This document shows, piece by piece, positions 23,877 through 36,600 of a DNA stretch of 64,000 bases. Under the pieces are notes generated by a model. It ran no database searches. It saw only the letters and a program-made list of their open reading frames with translations, and was not told the DNA's origin. A program made the translations under genes and the position numbers. This DNA is from Ophiosphaerella korrae (taxonomy: Eukaryota > Ascomycota > Dothideomycetes > Pleosporales > Phaeosphaeriaceae). How positions within the stretch are numbered: position 1 is the first letter of the stretch; each line of letters begins with the position of its first letter. The stretch lies in NCBI GenBank assembly GCA_028456385.1, contig JALNQF010000120.1, positions 62,001-126,000 on the forward strand. The letters are read 5' to 3'.

Positions 23877-25226
23877 ATAGTGTGGAGAAGGTGAGGAAGG
23901 TGCATCTGTGGTCCTGCCTCGCGACGCGTCGAGTTAGGCACCTTGCTCGTGCACACCCATCTAAGTGTGTCACTGATCCAGTAAGCATTCTATGATAGCA
24001 CATATGAGTTGCCATAGCTGCTAACATGGAGGTTGGACAGGCAGTGCTCTTAGATATGCGGGTTGTGTGTTACGAAGGACGGGATATTGTCCTGTAATAC
24101 AGTACCAGCACTCCATAAATATATACAGACTCGTGCAGCATGCCGAACTAAACGGCATGTTTTGATTATGCTGCGTACCCATATTGATGCTGCTCTCGCA
24201 ATTGATTGATAGCATTCTCTCAATTGCGATATTAAGGTATACATATCAACGCCTCGCCTAAGCCTCAACTGCCTTGACACCCTCATCAAAAGCCAACATA
24301 CCGGTTGCGCAGATCGCGCAGAGCACTTACTATCAGGCGATAGTAGCCTTGGCTTTCGCAACCCTACCTCTACCGAAGGGCCATGAATGAGTTTGTGTCC
24401 TATCATAGGAAATTGAGCCCACAACGCGATCGCCTCCGATTAAACTCTGTGCCACATGGACGCCACCTGCCCCATACCCTTTGCTGACTTGTCCGTAGAT
24501 CCGATATGACGTACATTGCTGCACAGTAGTGGTGTGCGTATTGCCCGTCTAGTAGACAGTGTGGCTCCTACTGCAAGGAACCCTGCGAATATGAGTGGTT
24601 CGGTAGTAATGGGCGAATTAACGCGGCACTTTAGAAGCGCCAGGTTGCCTACTTTCATACCGTTGCAACGTGATTTTCCGGTCGCAACCCTGGGACACTG
24701 GCTCGTGCGTGACCAAGAATGTGAATTCAGAGATAAGCAACAGGCGAGTGCTTCAAATTGCTTAGTGCATGTGTGCAAATCCTATCAAGAAAGATAGAAA
24801 TATGATAAGCAATAATGTCTATTAGTAGGCATGGGAGCATCCACAAACGAACGCACTAGACATTTTCTCAAAAGGAAAGCAATGTTATATTGTGTATTGA
24901 TGGACTGGCTGGTTACGGCAATGTGTCGCCACTGGAATCCCTGAACCTTCAAAGCGGGGAAAGGTAGCCTGAAGATAAACGGCTAAACAAGTATGTTTCT
25001 AAAGACCATTAAAGAACGTAAAGAAAGTAGCAACACCATATGAATACTGAACATAACAACTATAGCTTTCACTGCAGCAGCACCATTTTGGTAGTCTTGG
25101 AGAGGTTGAGTTTATGCCGGTTCTCTCAAGCGAATCCTAAACTCCTCATCTAAACACAAGTGAGTAAGGATCTTTTTATTGTGTGGGAGACTTACAAATC
25201 CCCTTTTTAGCGCCTCAGTTCTGGGC
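23877..25226. other. Intergenic, no supported gene
   Basis: About 1.35 kb with only short overlapping frames and no recognisable motif. It separates the eight-cysteine-domain gene from the 3' end of the acidic-tail gene. Confidence 0.5.
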
Positions 25227-27357
25227 TCACTTTCTGCTTGGTACGTTATCAATGATGATGCCGTTCTCCTTTCCATTTTCTTCTTCAGTTTCGTCGTCAC
25301 CGTCTTTATTGCTGTCTTCGTTGTCGTTCTCATCACTGTCTTCTTCCCCACCCTCGTCCCCATCGTCGTCATCACCGTTGCCATCGTCGTTGTCATCGTC
25401 GTTGTCATCGTCGTTGTCATCGTCGTTGTCATCGTCGTTGTCATCGTCGTTGTCATCGTCGTTGTCATCGTCGTTGTCATCGTCGTTGTCATCGTCGTTG
25501 TCATCGTCGCTGTCATCGTCGTTGTCATCGTCGTTGTCATTGTCGTTGTCATCATCGTTGTCATCATCATCGTCATCATCATCATCACTTGGAGGCGGTG
25601 GCGGCTTGTACCCATTTGTCTCACTTGGCTTTTCCAAGTCACTGCTAGTAGTGGAACTGACCCTCGTCTGGAGTGTGGTGCGCGTGACTAAGACGCCAGA
25701 AGTAGTGCTCACATCGGGATTGAGGCTAAAGGTTGTAGCATCCGTGAAAGTCGATGGAGTTTCACTCTCAAAAGGCAACGAAGACGATGCATCGTCTATT
25801 TCTGTGGATGTGGGTGTAGGGCTGGAGGTACTCGAGGAACGGCGTGACCGGGTAGTGGACATGCGGCTGACGCTGCTTGTGGAGACCGTAGTAAGGCGAG
25901 TGGAGTACCTCGTTCTCGAGAAGATTGAAGACTTTGTATCAGTACCAGTCGAAGATACGACCCTAGTGCGAGTCGAAGTCCCACTGCTACTTCGTGTAGT
26001 AGATGATACACCAACCCGGCTCGTAGGCCTTGAAATAATGGGCACCGAAGGCTCACTACTGCCGGGAGTACTAGAATATAGTGACCAAGATATGGAACTG
26101 ATATTGATGCTTGACCTAGATGTAACGACAGGCCTGGAAAGTGATAGAGCAGGGGTAGACCTGGTAGGTGATAAAGTAGTGACCGTCCTAGACTGCGAAG
26201 ATGCAGTAAGTATACTTCGAGAGGACGTCGATGTAATAGCAACACTACTAGAGCGAGTCGAATCAATGGGAGTTCCATAGACCGAGGATGCCACAGAACT
26301 GCTTTCGAATGATGCTGTAACCTCAGATCTAGAAGGTAAAGGCGCCGGCGCAGAAGTACGTAGGCTGAAGCTGAAAAAGATAGAAGTCGTTCGAATGGAT
26401 GGGGTCGGCGTCACAGTGACAACTGTAGTGGAAACATTCTGTGAGGATATAGACAGGGCGCTAGATGTGGCATTGGGCGGACCAAAATAACCAGTAGAAG
26501 ACAGCGAGGTAGCGGTTGAATTAGACGGTCTGCTGTTTACTGTCGATGATTCGATTACCTGGGAGGTGTTTAAAGATGCTGATGAGTCTTGCGACAGAGT
26601 GAATGGCAAAGACGACGTCAGGTTTAGGCTAGCTGAAGCAGTAGTAATAGAGGTATGAGCTGGAGCCGAAGTAGATAGCAAAGGCCTGGTACCCGTGCCC
26701 AAGCTTGGCTGAGAGACACTAGAGCTGTTGGCATATGGGGGTGACGACTCATTGGGAGGATAGGACGAGCGGATGCTAGTCTTAGTAGACGAAATAGCGG
26801 TCGACAGCGGCACGCTTGGGGACGTAGGCGAAAAGTACTCGCTATTCAATCAATAATTCAGTAATCTAAATGGTTTGAACTAAAGAATTGATGACTGACC
26901 TGCTGCTCGTAATATTGGATATGCTTGTGGTGACGCTTGATATTTCTGTCGATGTGACCACAATCGTGGAGATGGTGACCACGGTTGATGTCGAATTGGC
27001 CGCTACAACAGTAGAACTTGAAACGCCAGTAGAGAGCGGCTTACGAGTAGAGAGATCTCCATCAGTTGATAGTGATGCGCCAGTACCTGTCGAGGAATGA
27101 CCAGAGCTCAAAGAACTGGTGATAGGATATGGTGTATAGCTAGGAGGTGGAGCATATTGTCGAGGTCTGACCTGCTTTGGTAAACGGACTGGCCATGCAT
27201 AATTAGCAGATTTAAAGAGCAGAAGTTTGGGCACAGTAGCAATATGGTATGGGGAGTGAAGATTCTCTTCATATTCAAGTTGATGAGACTTACATGGCGC
27301 AGGTTCAGCTGTACTAAGCACAACGATACTCAGCGGAACACAATTACTGAGTTTCAT
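25227..27357 (-). CDS. Secreted Ser/Thr-rich protein with (NDDD)n acidic tail
   Basis: Three exons, 27357-27294, 27188-26900 and 26841-25227 (introns 105 and 58 nt), giving 655 residues. The N-terminus (MKLSNCVPLSIVVLSTAEPAP) is a signal peptide split by the first intron. Then comes a short Pro/Arg/Tyr segment (RLPKQVRPRQYAPPP) and about 430 residues dominated by Ser and Thr, with repeated TVVT, TSTSS and SSTRSS motifs, as in heavily O-glycosylated wall or surface proteins. A short PPPPS hinge leads to an extremely acidic tail of about 120 residues, mostly NDDD repeats, then Glu/Asp/Asn/Gly mixtures. There is no C-terminal hydrophobic segment, so it is not a GPI protein. The tail is coded by a 12-bp repeat. 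A TATA-like element lies at 27491-27500. The function is unknown; calcium or cation binding is only a possibility. Confidence 0.75.
25371..25590. repeat. 12-bp minisatellite coding for NDDD repeats
   Basis: About 17 near-perfect tandem units of 12 bp (plus strand GTTGTCATCGTC), broken by single-base changes at about 25510 (GCTGTC) and 25542 (CATTGTC). It lies wholly in frame within the acidic tail of the minus-strand gene, so unit gain or loss changes tail length by four residues without a frameshift. Confidence 0.95.
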
Positions 27358-27490
27358 GGTGCCTTAAAAAGGAAGCTTTGCCTGAGACTGCTGATTGTGG
27401 CGCAGTAAACGTGAGATGAAACGAAAGAAAATGTCAAGTAGACACAGCACAACTCTGTGGTGTATTCTCCTGTTGACTTGAGGAAAGAAC

Positions 27491-27500
27491 CTTATATGTG
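27491..27500 (-). promoter_or_regulatory. TATA-like element of the acidic-tail gene
   Basis: On the minus strand it reads CACATATAAG, about 135 bp upstream of the start codon at 27357. Confidence 0.45.
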
Positions 27501-29413
27501 GGGATGACGTGCCACAGAAACCCCAATGGTCCATTGCTTTGAGAATTGTGATTGCAAGGCAACAATTGACGGCTAGAAGAAGACACAAGAGGCACCGCGG
27601 ATACCTACTTCCCATTGATGGTACCCGCTCCGCCCCGCCGGCCAGGTTGAGCCTGCATCCCCCGGCAAAGGCGGTGTGCATCCAAAAGTCGCCTATCACG
27701 TTCGAGAAGCATGTCCTAGGGTGGGTTTCCAACATTTCCTATGATGACGATTATGATGAAAGACGAGGCTCGATAGTTTCGTTGGTGTAGTAAAACTTGA
27801 AGCACTCGTAATATCGTACTCCTCAAGTCGGATGGTCGTGCAAGCAAAGCGAAATTCTAGGTTAGACTCGGAAAAGCAATGTGGCATAGTTGTCCAACTG
27901 CTCAGGTTCCACTACTGTGCTGCCGACGCCACCGTAGCACAGAGTCTAATGTACGAGGAGTCATTCGACCTAAAGCGGAGAAAATACAAACGCATCAATG
28001 GATATCATCAAAAACGTGAACAAATTCCGGGCAGTCATTGTTCTAGGGAAAGTGCGGTTGCAATACAATGAGTTGAAGTGGTTCAAGTATTGAGCAGCGT
28101 GCTTGCAAATGCGATGGTTGAGAAAAATCGATTCCATTTTCGTAATTGTGGTGGTACAATATCCTCGGACTGACCGACAAACAACTAACAGGCGCCTCTC
28201 TCGTCATTTTGATGTGGAAAACTAGCCTGAATACCTTTATGTATGCCGAATGGAACATTGACCTATTTGACAACTCGAGATGCAATATATTAAACTTGAT
28301 AACAGTGGCAATTTTGACGTTATTTGTTGAGTGTAATATAAGACAAGGAGAGTCCGGGACCTGAATCTGGCTCTTTTTTTTAGGAATTTTGAAAATGCTG
28401 GCCGAAGTGTCTAGATTGAATTGTGTTTTGATCACACCAAAACCCTTTTGTGATGGCGTGCCGAGCTCTTTAGAGGTAGGAAAAGAGGGCCATATCTCAG
28501 GCCATCATAAATTTTGTGCACGTTCTTGAACCTGAATATGGAAGTATGTTAATTACTGCAACGTGTCAAGGGGACCGGTTGTACAGTCAGTGTTTGATGC
28601 CATATACACAACCACGCCGAACACAAAACAAGGGGGTAATAAAGTCAACAGATACGTTCAGTGTGAGGCGAAAGGTACATTGCTGGACGGGCTTCCTGCA
28701 ATGTAATGGGCTGTGTACGCCAGCTCTGAAGATCGTGTGTTGTGCTGCTCCCCGCCGTGTCTAAATCGAGTTCCGCCACTGCTGTACTTGCTAGGAGCAA
28801 AAGATGCATATAGTAGGGTTGTGGGGTGTTCCGCATGCAAGCCAGTTCGCGTGATTGGCAGTTAGCTACAGTACCCCAAAACGCGCTCGTACAGTCCCAT
28901 GTTACACTTCCCCAGTGATCCACTCGGCAATTGCTGTCCTCGTACTAGTCGGTATTATGAGAGCGTTGTTTCGTTCTTGGTTATGGATTGCTGATTTTCG
29001 ACGCAATGGCCAATGAGGTTTCATGAGCAAACAATAAGTTTGGTAACAGGATCGATCACTGTGGTCGAAGAATTGGTTGAAGAACTGGGCGAAACGATTC
29101 TGAATTATGATCTTATCACTCATCTCCATTTAACCAAAGTGGGGATGCCGCGATCCAGGCGACCCAGAGCGCCAATATGAATGACACCATTGTGTAGCAA
29201 TATATCCGTTCCAGTAACATTCGTTTACACACTATGTAACACCGAACCTAAATAGAGTCGTGAAATCGTGACAAAACCGACGTTGGTGTATCATGCGCGC
29301 CCAAACCCAAAACGGTAAGAAGACCGAAGTCTCTGGGAAGCGCAAAGTGCACAGTAATCAATAAAAAAGTAAAACACGAGAAAGGATTAAACAAGATGAA
29401 CGAACAATTGAAT
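27501..29413. other. Intergenic, no supported gene
   Basis: About 1.9 kb. Scattered short frames on both strands show no domain, signal peptide or splice pattern that I can defend. Composition is moderately AT-rich from 28000 on. Confidence 0.5.
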
Positions 29414-30819
29414 CTAGTCCCAATCGATAAAGTTGGATCCATCTCCTTGGTCCTCAACAGACTGTGTGTAGTCTGTACCTGGGAAATCGAAGAGAGTATT
29501 GAAGTCGCTGTTACCAGATGTGAGGAAGGCCTCGTTGGTAAAGAAGTCGTCTGAGGGCAGAGTGGATGAGGTGGATGATGAGACGTCATTGCTCTCGGCC
29601 TTAATGTTTACACCAGCTGCCGGGGTAACATCGCCAGATGCCCTCTTACTAGACTTGGGTGAGACGTTTGTGTTGTAGGTGTACGATGCAGGGAATGGCT
29701 GAGCAAGATTATTACTGCCAGCCATATACAGTGCGGTGCGGGGGTCGTTCGGATCAAGAGATGATCCAATGAATTGCTGTGACTCTGGTGGCAGCGACAT
29801 TGTCAAAGGATTCGAGTTGAGAACTTGCGAGGTGAACGGGAAACCGGTTGAATTGTATGGAAAAACCGATGCATCAGTATCATTATGCCACTGTGGTGTC
29901 ACCTGACCAGAACATGTACCTGATGAAGCGGCCTGAGGAGAAGTAACTGGAAGAGGCGATGCAGAAGTAACAGAAATGGCTGTTGTTGGAATGGTAGGAC
30001 CCTTCATTTCGTCAGGCCCGGCTTGAAACGGATGCTCGAAAGCATTGGGTGGTAGAGACGACCTCCTGAAAGAATCCTGTGGAGTGGTAACACCGGCAGG
30101 GGCAGATTGCAAAGAGGGTTCAAGGTTTGCAGTGGTGTGTGGGGGTTGAATGGAAAGAGAGCGTTGGTGCGAATTGCTTCGTTGTGGGATCTGGTAGGGA
30201 GACTGTCGGAAGCCTTGCTGTTGAACGCCGTTTGAACTGAAGGGCTGCGCCTGCTGAGTGACGCCCTGCTGAGGCGAGGAGTTGTATTGCTGGGGTGGAA
30301 GAATGGATGGATTCAGCCAATTGTTCGCCTGTGAGAATGGACTAGGGTTTGGTGCAAATTGGCCACTGTACTGCTGGAATGAAGGGTTTTGATACTGAGA
30401 CATGAACATGTTTCTAACGCCATGCTGGGTTGCAATGTAGTCGTGCAGCTTCTTGTTGAACATGACAGACGTCGTGTGCAAGTGAGCATTTAGGCGCTGG
30501 TACTGGGTAGGTAAGTCATCGTCTTCTTCCTCGTACATTTCTTCATTGACAACATCCTGTTCGGTGACACGCAAAGCTCGGCCAGTGCGCTTCTTGTGAA
30601 TTTCAGAAGCTCTCCGCGCTGATTCAATGCGCGCCTCCAGACTGCGGTCGCTGCGCCGTGAAGCAGCGATGTAGGCACTGGACATGAATTAGGAATTGAC
30701 TTCAAAGGTGAATGAATTGAAAACAAGAACAAAGTGACGTACCGTTCTTGGTTCTCTTCATGGGTGCGCTCAGTCTTGACCGGCCTGGCCGCCGTAATGG
30801 TGCGTCGTTCGACGGGCAT
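29414..30819 (-). CDS. Conserved fungal protein of unknown function, Gln/Pro-rich
   Basis: Two exons, 30819-30743 and 30677-29414 (65-nt intron, phase 2, GTACGT donor), giving 446 residues. The first 110 residues are highly charged and look conserved: RTHEENQERAYIAASRRSDR, SLEARIESARRASEIHKKRT, then VTEQDVVNEEMYEEEDDDLP and YQRLNAHL. The remaining 330 residues are low-complexity, rich in Gln, Pro, Ser and Asn (QQYSGQF, PPQQYNSSPQQG), and end in an acidic stretch FIDWD. I recall this N-terminal block as a widespread filamentous-fungal protein without an assigned role. A charged helix plus Gln-rich and acidic segments would suit a transcription-related nuclear protein, which is inference only. 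The start ATG lies in MPVERRTITAARPVK; an upstream in-frame ATG 27 codons earlier is less likely. Confidence 0.78.
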
Positions 30820-33800
30820 GGTGGTGCTGGGGGCGTGTAACTGGTAGCTAGCAGAGGCGGTCCGGCCGAGTCGCGTTGGTGGGCAGCGTGACACGGACAA
30901 AAAAAAATGAGGCTGTGGGATGGGGTCTAGTCGTCTAGCAACGACAGTAGACTTGGACAGTGACAGGAAGAGTCGACGTGGGATAGAGCGATGAAGAGTG
31001 GAATGGGGGAGGACTTTGTAGGTAAAGAGGGGAAGGTGGCGAGTTTACTGAATGGACAGGGCGGAGCAGGCGCGGAAAATGGGCCGAGCGACAGTCGGGC
31101 GTCCAGACACGACCACAACCACGACCACAACCACGACCACGACCAGGACAAGCCACTTGCAGATAAGCGACCGAGTGACGTCGGAACAGGTGGGTACCAG
31201 ACAAAGCTCCATCAGACCAGCGGTAGAAGGGGCCCGAGCAAAGTTGGTTGGCGCGCCGGACCAGCAAGCCAGGACTCCAACCGCCCAAGCTCGTGGGCTG
31301 TACCTACAGGACAGGACGTGGATTTAGTTAGTTGCTACGCTAAGAGTTACTACGCAAACTGCTTTCTTTTCCGGCACTCCAGCCCCGAAGCATTCTTCTC
31401 CAGCTACCAATAGGCCCAAAGATTGGCAGCTGACTGCCAGCCATATTCCGTGACAGCACATTCAGCCATGCCAACCAAGTAATTATCCGCTTGAAGGCAA
31501 CCGATACTTCGCCGATGTGCGTGGAGACGATGGGCGTCCGCCGATCGAAGGTGGTCCGCGACATGTCACTAGCGGCCCTATGTTTGGTGTTAGCAGCCAA
31601 CGAGAGGGCTGTCCTGAGCAACGCCAGCACGTTTCCTTGGCCATTATCACCATGATCGCGCGCTAGGAACTGGTGCCACCTTCCCGATGATAAACGAATC
31701 TCGTGGTGAAAGGAGTATCCATGTCATCCATGCTGACAAAAGGACCCACTCCTGGACTCGACATTCCGCCAGGTGTATCTCGTTATTACCGCACACTCTC
31801 TACAGATCTCGGGCCCTGCAGTTCCAATATTTGCCCAGAGAAAAGCAATCGTGATCGTACCATCACTGCGGGCGCGGTATGCTTCTGCCGGCGAGGACGA
31901 GCATTGCACTTTTCAAACATGCCTACTCTGTTTGTGAGATTTCAGTAGAGAACCGTGTTAAAGGACTTCGGTATCCCTCACTCGCCCTGATTTTGCGAAA
32001 CTGCATAGTTCATCATGCAATTCGATCAGCAGGGAATCCTAGACAATGCCCCTAATCTACCAGATACGCGAACCTCATGTCAGGTTAGCCTCGATCCAAC
32101 CGCACACCCCCTTCCCCGCCTCCACTGGCAGCTACCCGTTGATCGGAGAAGCCGATTCGATATTTTTGCTCAGTCAGCATTATTACCTTGCCCTTCTCCT
32201 TCAACACGGTTCCAAGGATGGTGCAGTTGTTATGAGGCGTCGCCAACTTCGCCTACGGGTGCACTCTACCGATTGCACGCCTGATGGGTCCCACAACCAA
32301 AAATTCACAAATGATACTATCCTCCATTCTCCTGAGTGCTAATGACTGCCAAACGTGCCTGCTCCGAGAAACTTTGCGCCGCGCAGCTGATTTTCTTTAC
32401 CAGCAACGACGTCACACAGAGCGCGGTCTCGGCAGTTGCCCCACTCACCCGCATCGATGGCCACGTTGCTAGGCCACTAATTGACAGCCAGCCAAGCGTG
32501 AGCCATTGCGCATTGGATCATCACCAGTGGCTTGAATAGCTTCTCGCTCGACCTGTGATGGATTGCTCCATTTGTCTCGCTACGAGTTCAGGCTATGCGG
32601 CTACGCGGTTTGTCTTGCAGCGCAGATCTACTTGCTGGTGCACTAAGCTGTGGCCGACTATTCTGAAGCTTTGAAAACTGGATCTAAGCCTTGCAACGCA
32701 CAGTTTACCACATGTCTTTGAAAGAAATGTATCCTGTCGGCAGTTATCAACCGCTCCCCGCATGAACCTAGAGTTGCACGTTCTAGCTTGCAGGTTGACT
32801 TACAACAGCGCCTCATTGAGCTGCCGTTCATCCGTCAATAAAGAAAAGCGAGTGTTGCTACCCCTGGATCTAATGAAGCTATCTCAATGAAGATAGAGTT
32901 TCCCGATTTAGCAGCGCGCTTCTCCGTCCCTTTACCCCGGTAGGATCTTACCGTTCCCCAATACAAACAGTTGCGACAGACTCCAATTTCAAAGACAGAC
33001 GCGATTCAATTTGCCCTGCGAGGCCAGTGAACATCTTTGCATACAGTCTGGTGGATGGTGTAATGGTATTCAGTGTTGATACGATCTGTTGTGCGCCGCA
33101 TACGGAGAAGCTAAGCAACTCAGGTTCCTTGGTCGAGGACTTGCGGGGCTTTCCCACCGTTGTAGCTGCAGGCCGAAAAACGCAGATCAGCTTGTTCCTG
33201 CAGCGCAACGAAGGGCCTCGAAGGGCCTTTGGTAAACCCAATTCTAGAGGCCAATCCGAAGTTTCTCGAGCTTCCCTTGAAGCTCTTTGCGCCGAGCATT
33301 TCACATCGATTGAAAAGTATAGCGATATGATATTTGTGTTCTTCGGTGTTCTAGTTAGCTATTTTCGAAACCCACCTACCTATTCAATTTTACTGACAGC
33401 GATAGTGACTCAACAACGGTCTCAAATTCACAATTCCTGATGTCCTTCGGATCTGAAAACCTCACTCAGGCACAGTAGTTTCGTTCCAGCCAATCAGAGC
33501 CCGATCCACCAATTCGCATCCGAGGCGCCCTAGCCTTGGGTCCCAAAAAAGAAAAACAAGTCTCGGTTGAGTGCGGAATCCTCGATTGGGCACTTTAGCG
33601 GCCCGTCTAGATCTCTGGTCTGGTGCTCAGGGGCTCAATGGCTAACCACGACTTGACACTCGAATGGCTAGACAATTGTGATGGATATGTGCCTTTTGTA
33701 GCCACGATGAAATAATGTCCCATGTCAGATACCTGTTTTCATCATGTGTAAAGCAGCGACTGGCAGATTATATAATCTTTGCCTCTCTAGCTCGAAACTC

Positions 33801-36191
33801 CTTGCTTCTTCGGCGCTTTATCTCCTTAGATGATACCAGTAGCATACGAAAGTATATGGTTTCCCCAACTCTGCTTTGATAGAAGCGGTATCATGGCAAA
33901 ATTAACGAATATTAGCCCAATCATAGCTTTCGGAGAAGACTTTTACATACGCTCCCTTTACATTTGCGTGGCCAGCTTTATGATTCCTAAGTTCAACAGA
34001 TACTGTGTCTATTGGTTGGACCAAAATTGACACACATTCCTCTTCTCAACGGCAGGGTTTCCCATAATCTAGATCGCGGTTTCCAGTACAGCTGAACTGC
34101 CGGAATGAAAAGTACCTAGTCCAATTACTGTGTTACTAGCGCCTTATGTGTGGGTGGAGTAACGTTTGCTATGCCACCAGTGCCTTCGTTCCAAGGCCTG
34201 GCATATCGCAAACATGTTCCCGATAAAGAAGAAGGTGCTGCCCTCTAAAGAGCGTCAAGAAACTGTAGGCTAACAGCCGCGACCGGGAACTTGGCCTATT
34301 GGTCACAGTGCTATGATCTAAAAAGGGGGCTGGGTGATAGGCGTACCAACGCGAGGAAAGTTTGGACTACCTAACCATAGCGAAAGGGAGACATACCGGC
34401 GCTGTTGGGCATAGGGACCACTCGCCATTGTGATCATCAGCTTTGTCCGATATCGATCAGCCAGAGGACCCTGGATGTATTTTCCGACAGCCTCAAGGCT
34501 TATCCGCTCCTAGCCTCGATAAGATAAGAGTTCCTCAGGCTCTGCTAGATCAGTGACTAAATGTCAAAGAAACGCCTTCTGATTGCTGGATCTAGGCCGA
34601 GGTCGACAGACGGTCAGCATTACTGAGCACTTGTCTACTCTAAATGATCCGAGCTATTCAGCTGCCGCTGACCTAAATTGATTTTAAACAAAGAATCACG
34701 ACATTTGTCAACTACCCCTTAGTAATCATCAAAGTCTCGATCGAGGCTGCAGAGAGAGTTTAGGGTGCCAGCAATAAGCAAGTGCCCGCCCATCGGTTGG
34801 GATCTTTGAAAGAATTAGCGGGAAGTATCTAGAGTGTGCCAAATTCACTGTGAAACGAAGGCAAGTTAGGCCGGGAAGCAAGATTGATGGTGAGGAAAGT
34901 ACAGCAGATTTGGTATTCCCTTACGCTTGTTCAAATGTCACTTGTAATTGTAGTTATTGCTGGGACACCACAAACCTTTATATCCGTAGATATATGCGTT
35001 TGGGTACTATGGATGTGCTTATAGAAAGAAAGAGGAGTGTCGGACAGTCTTTGCAGGCCCTTAGAGCTCGCCACGAGCAGGAACCTGTTTTGTACGTAGT
35101 GAGGCAACACAGTGACAGTACATTCTACCCATGATAGAATATAGACCGGAATGGAAACTTGAGATGAGGAAAATTATCAAGCTACTATGACGTAGTTGTG
35201 TATGTGCATACAAGGAAGATAGACAGGGATCAGGCATTCTGAGATCACGATATGAGCATCGTCAGCAGCGCAAGATAAACACAATATATCGTATGGGCCT
35301 TCTTCAAGCAATCTTACACCTGAATTTACCATCGCATCTGCTACAGATGCGCGCATCGCAAACATTTGACTTGTACTAGGGTCGGCAAGTTGGAGTCTTA
35401 TTACGATCAGCAATAGCCGGCCACGGACGAGAGAACTCTATATAGCCGCTGGTGAATTGATATTTATATACCCAATACGAGTCAATAAACCACAGACTCT
35501 GGGTGACAATGAACTTGAAAAACAACTTGAGCCTGAAATCGATAAGAGAAGGCAATTTTGACACATTATTGTGTCTAGAAACTATCCTAAACATAGTTTG
35601 CGCAAGTAGCCAATTTGCAGCCCTTCTCTCGTAACTAGGAAGGCTCCAGCTGCACCTGGCATGCTGGCACACCGGTAGCTCGACCTCTCGATAGGGAGGT
35701 CTTTTCTCATTATTCCAACATAATTCACCTCTACCTTGATATTTTCCATCTAATTTGCTCGATGCTTCGCCTTGGAATTGCGGCTCTTGATGAAATTGCC
35801 GTCGCAAGTGTCGATGCTGAATCGGCGCTTACTAAACTTGATGCGCGCATTCCACCCAAACTCGAGAAACAGGTATGATGCAAAAACATGTCAAGTAGTA
35901 CGGGAATCAGATCTGATGAAAGCTTTGGAAAAACAACGCTTAGAAAAAAAACACCCTCTTCCAACTCTGGATATTTAAGATACATGCTGAATTAGAGGAT
36001 CGTGTTATCATTATGCCGTGACAATTGGTGGAAAGGTCGAGAATGTTATTAAGATTGTGAAACGCATGCGCCAGTGAAGATTTTCTGTGCTTTATCAGGT
36101 TCTACTAGTTGTACATTACTTATACATTGACCTTGCAATATTCGCATTATGATCTCCTTCTCTTTCCCAAAATACCATAGTTCTAACCAAA
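30820..36191. other. Long gene-poor stretch with no supported gene
   Basis: About 5.4 kb. Near its left end, on the plus strand at about 31111-31143, a GACCAC/AACCAC hexamer array occurs that creates a spurious poly-Thr frame. Frames up to about 140 codons exist (for example 33027-33440 plus, 32948-33304 minus), but none shows a family motif. Base composition is not extreme, so it does not look like a RIP island. Old decayed genes may be present; I could not name one. Confidence 0.5.
31107..31147. repeat. GACCAC/AACCAC hexamer repeat
   Basis: An imperfect tandem array alternating CACGAC and CACAAC units, about 7 copies, upstream of the conserved 446-residue gene. It may lie in its promoter region. 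Confidence 0.8.
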
Positions 36192-36575
36192 TTAAGCATG
36201 CATGGTCACCACTTTTAGTGCAACCCTTTGCTTCTCTTCTATTCCGCCCTGGTTGGTCTTTGGCCCTTGCTGTGACGACCTCCATCGCCCAACTTCGTCG
36301 TTACCGCAGACCCATCTATCTTCTTCATACACAGTAGGGCTGGAAATGTGATCGGTGGCTGCATGTTGTGCATTCGCGTACAGCACTTGTCGCTGTGCGC
36401 GGCAATGTCCGATTGTTTGTTGGTAGGTCATTGGAGGGTTGCTGGGTGTCTTGTCCCTTTGATAGATGTTGGTGACAGAAAATAAGCGGTTTGATCGTGT
36501 GTTTGGGGCTGTGAGACAACGTTGATGGTATCTATGATGATGTTGGTAGGAATTACTGTTGTGTTGAGAAGCCAT
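36192..36575 (-). CDS. Possible small protein, 127 residues, unrecognised
   Basis: An uninterrupted frame rich in His, Gln, Asn and Thr in the first half, ending in a charged segment with WVCGNDEVGRWRSSQQG and IEEKQRVALKVV that looks more protein-like than random. A TATATAAACC element lies only about 16-25 bp upstream of the first ATG. That leaves almost no leader, so translation may begin at the Met at about residue 49 (MTYQQTIGHCRAQ). No homologue is recognised. It could also be a relic. The neighbourhood is otherwise empty. Confidence 0.35.
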   Translation of the reverse strand: MASQHNSNSYQHHHRYHQRCLTAPNTRSNRLFSVTNIYQRDKTPSNPPMTYQQTIGHCRAQRQVLYANAQHAATDHISSPTVYEEDRWVCGNDEVGRWRSSQQGPKTNQGGIEEKQRVALKVVTMHA

Positions 36576-36590
36576 GTTTGCAGACGCCGT

Positions 36591-36600
36591 GGTTTATATA
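36591..36600 (-). promoter_or_regulatory. TATA-like element
   Basis: Minus-strand TATATAAACC just upstream of the possible 127-residue gene. Confidence 0.35.

Noticed and set aside
25179..26280. Two long plus-strand frames (170 and 365 codons), one almost all Val/Ile, the other Ser/Leu.
   Set aside because: They are the antisense of the 12-bp minisatellite and the Ser/Thr-rich region. The minus-strand gene has a signal peptide, introns and a sensible order.
31052..31327. Plus-strand frame with a poly-Thr run.
   Set aside because: The Thr run comes from the GACCAC hexamer repeat, and the flanking codons show no protein-like features.
34381..34530. Minus-strand segment reading like a transporter loop (KYIQGPLADRYRTKLMI).
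   Set aside because: It is short, the flanks have stops in all frames, and no helices can be joined to it. The likeness may be chance.
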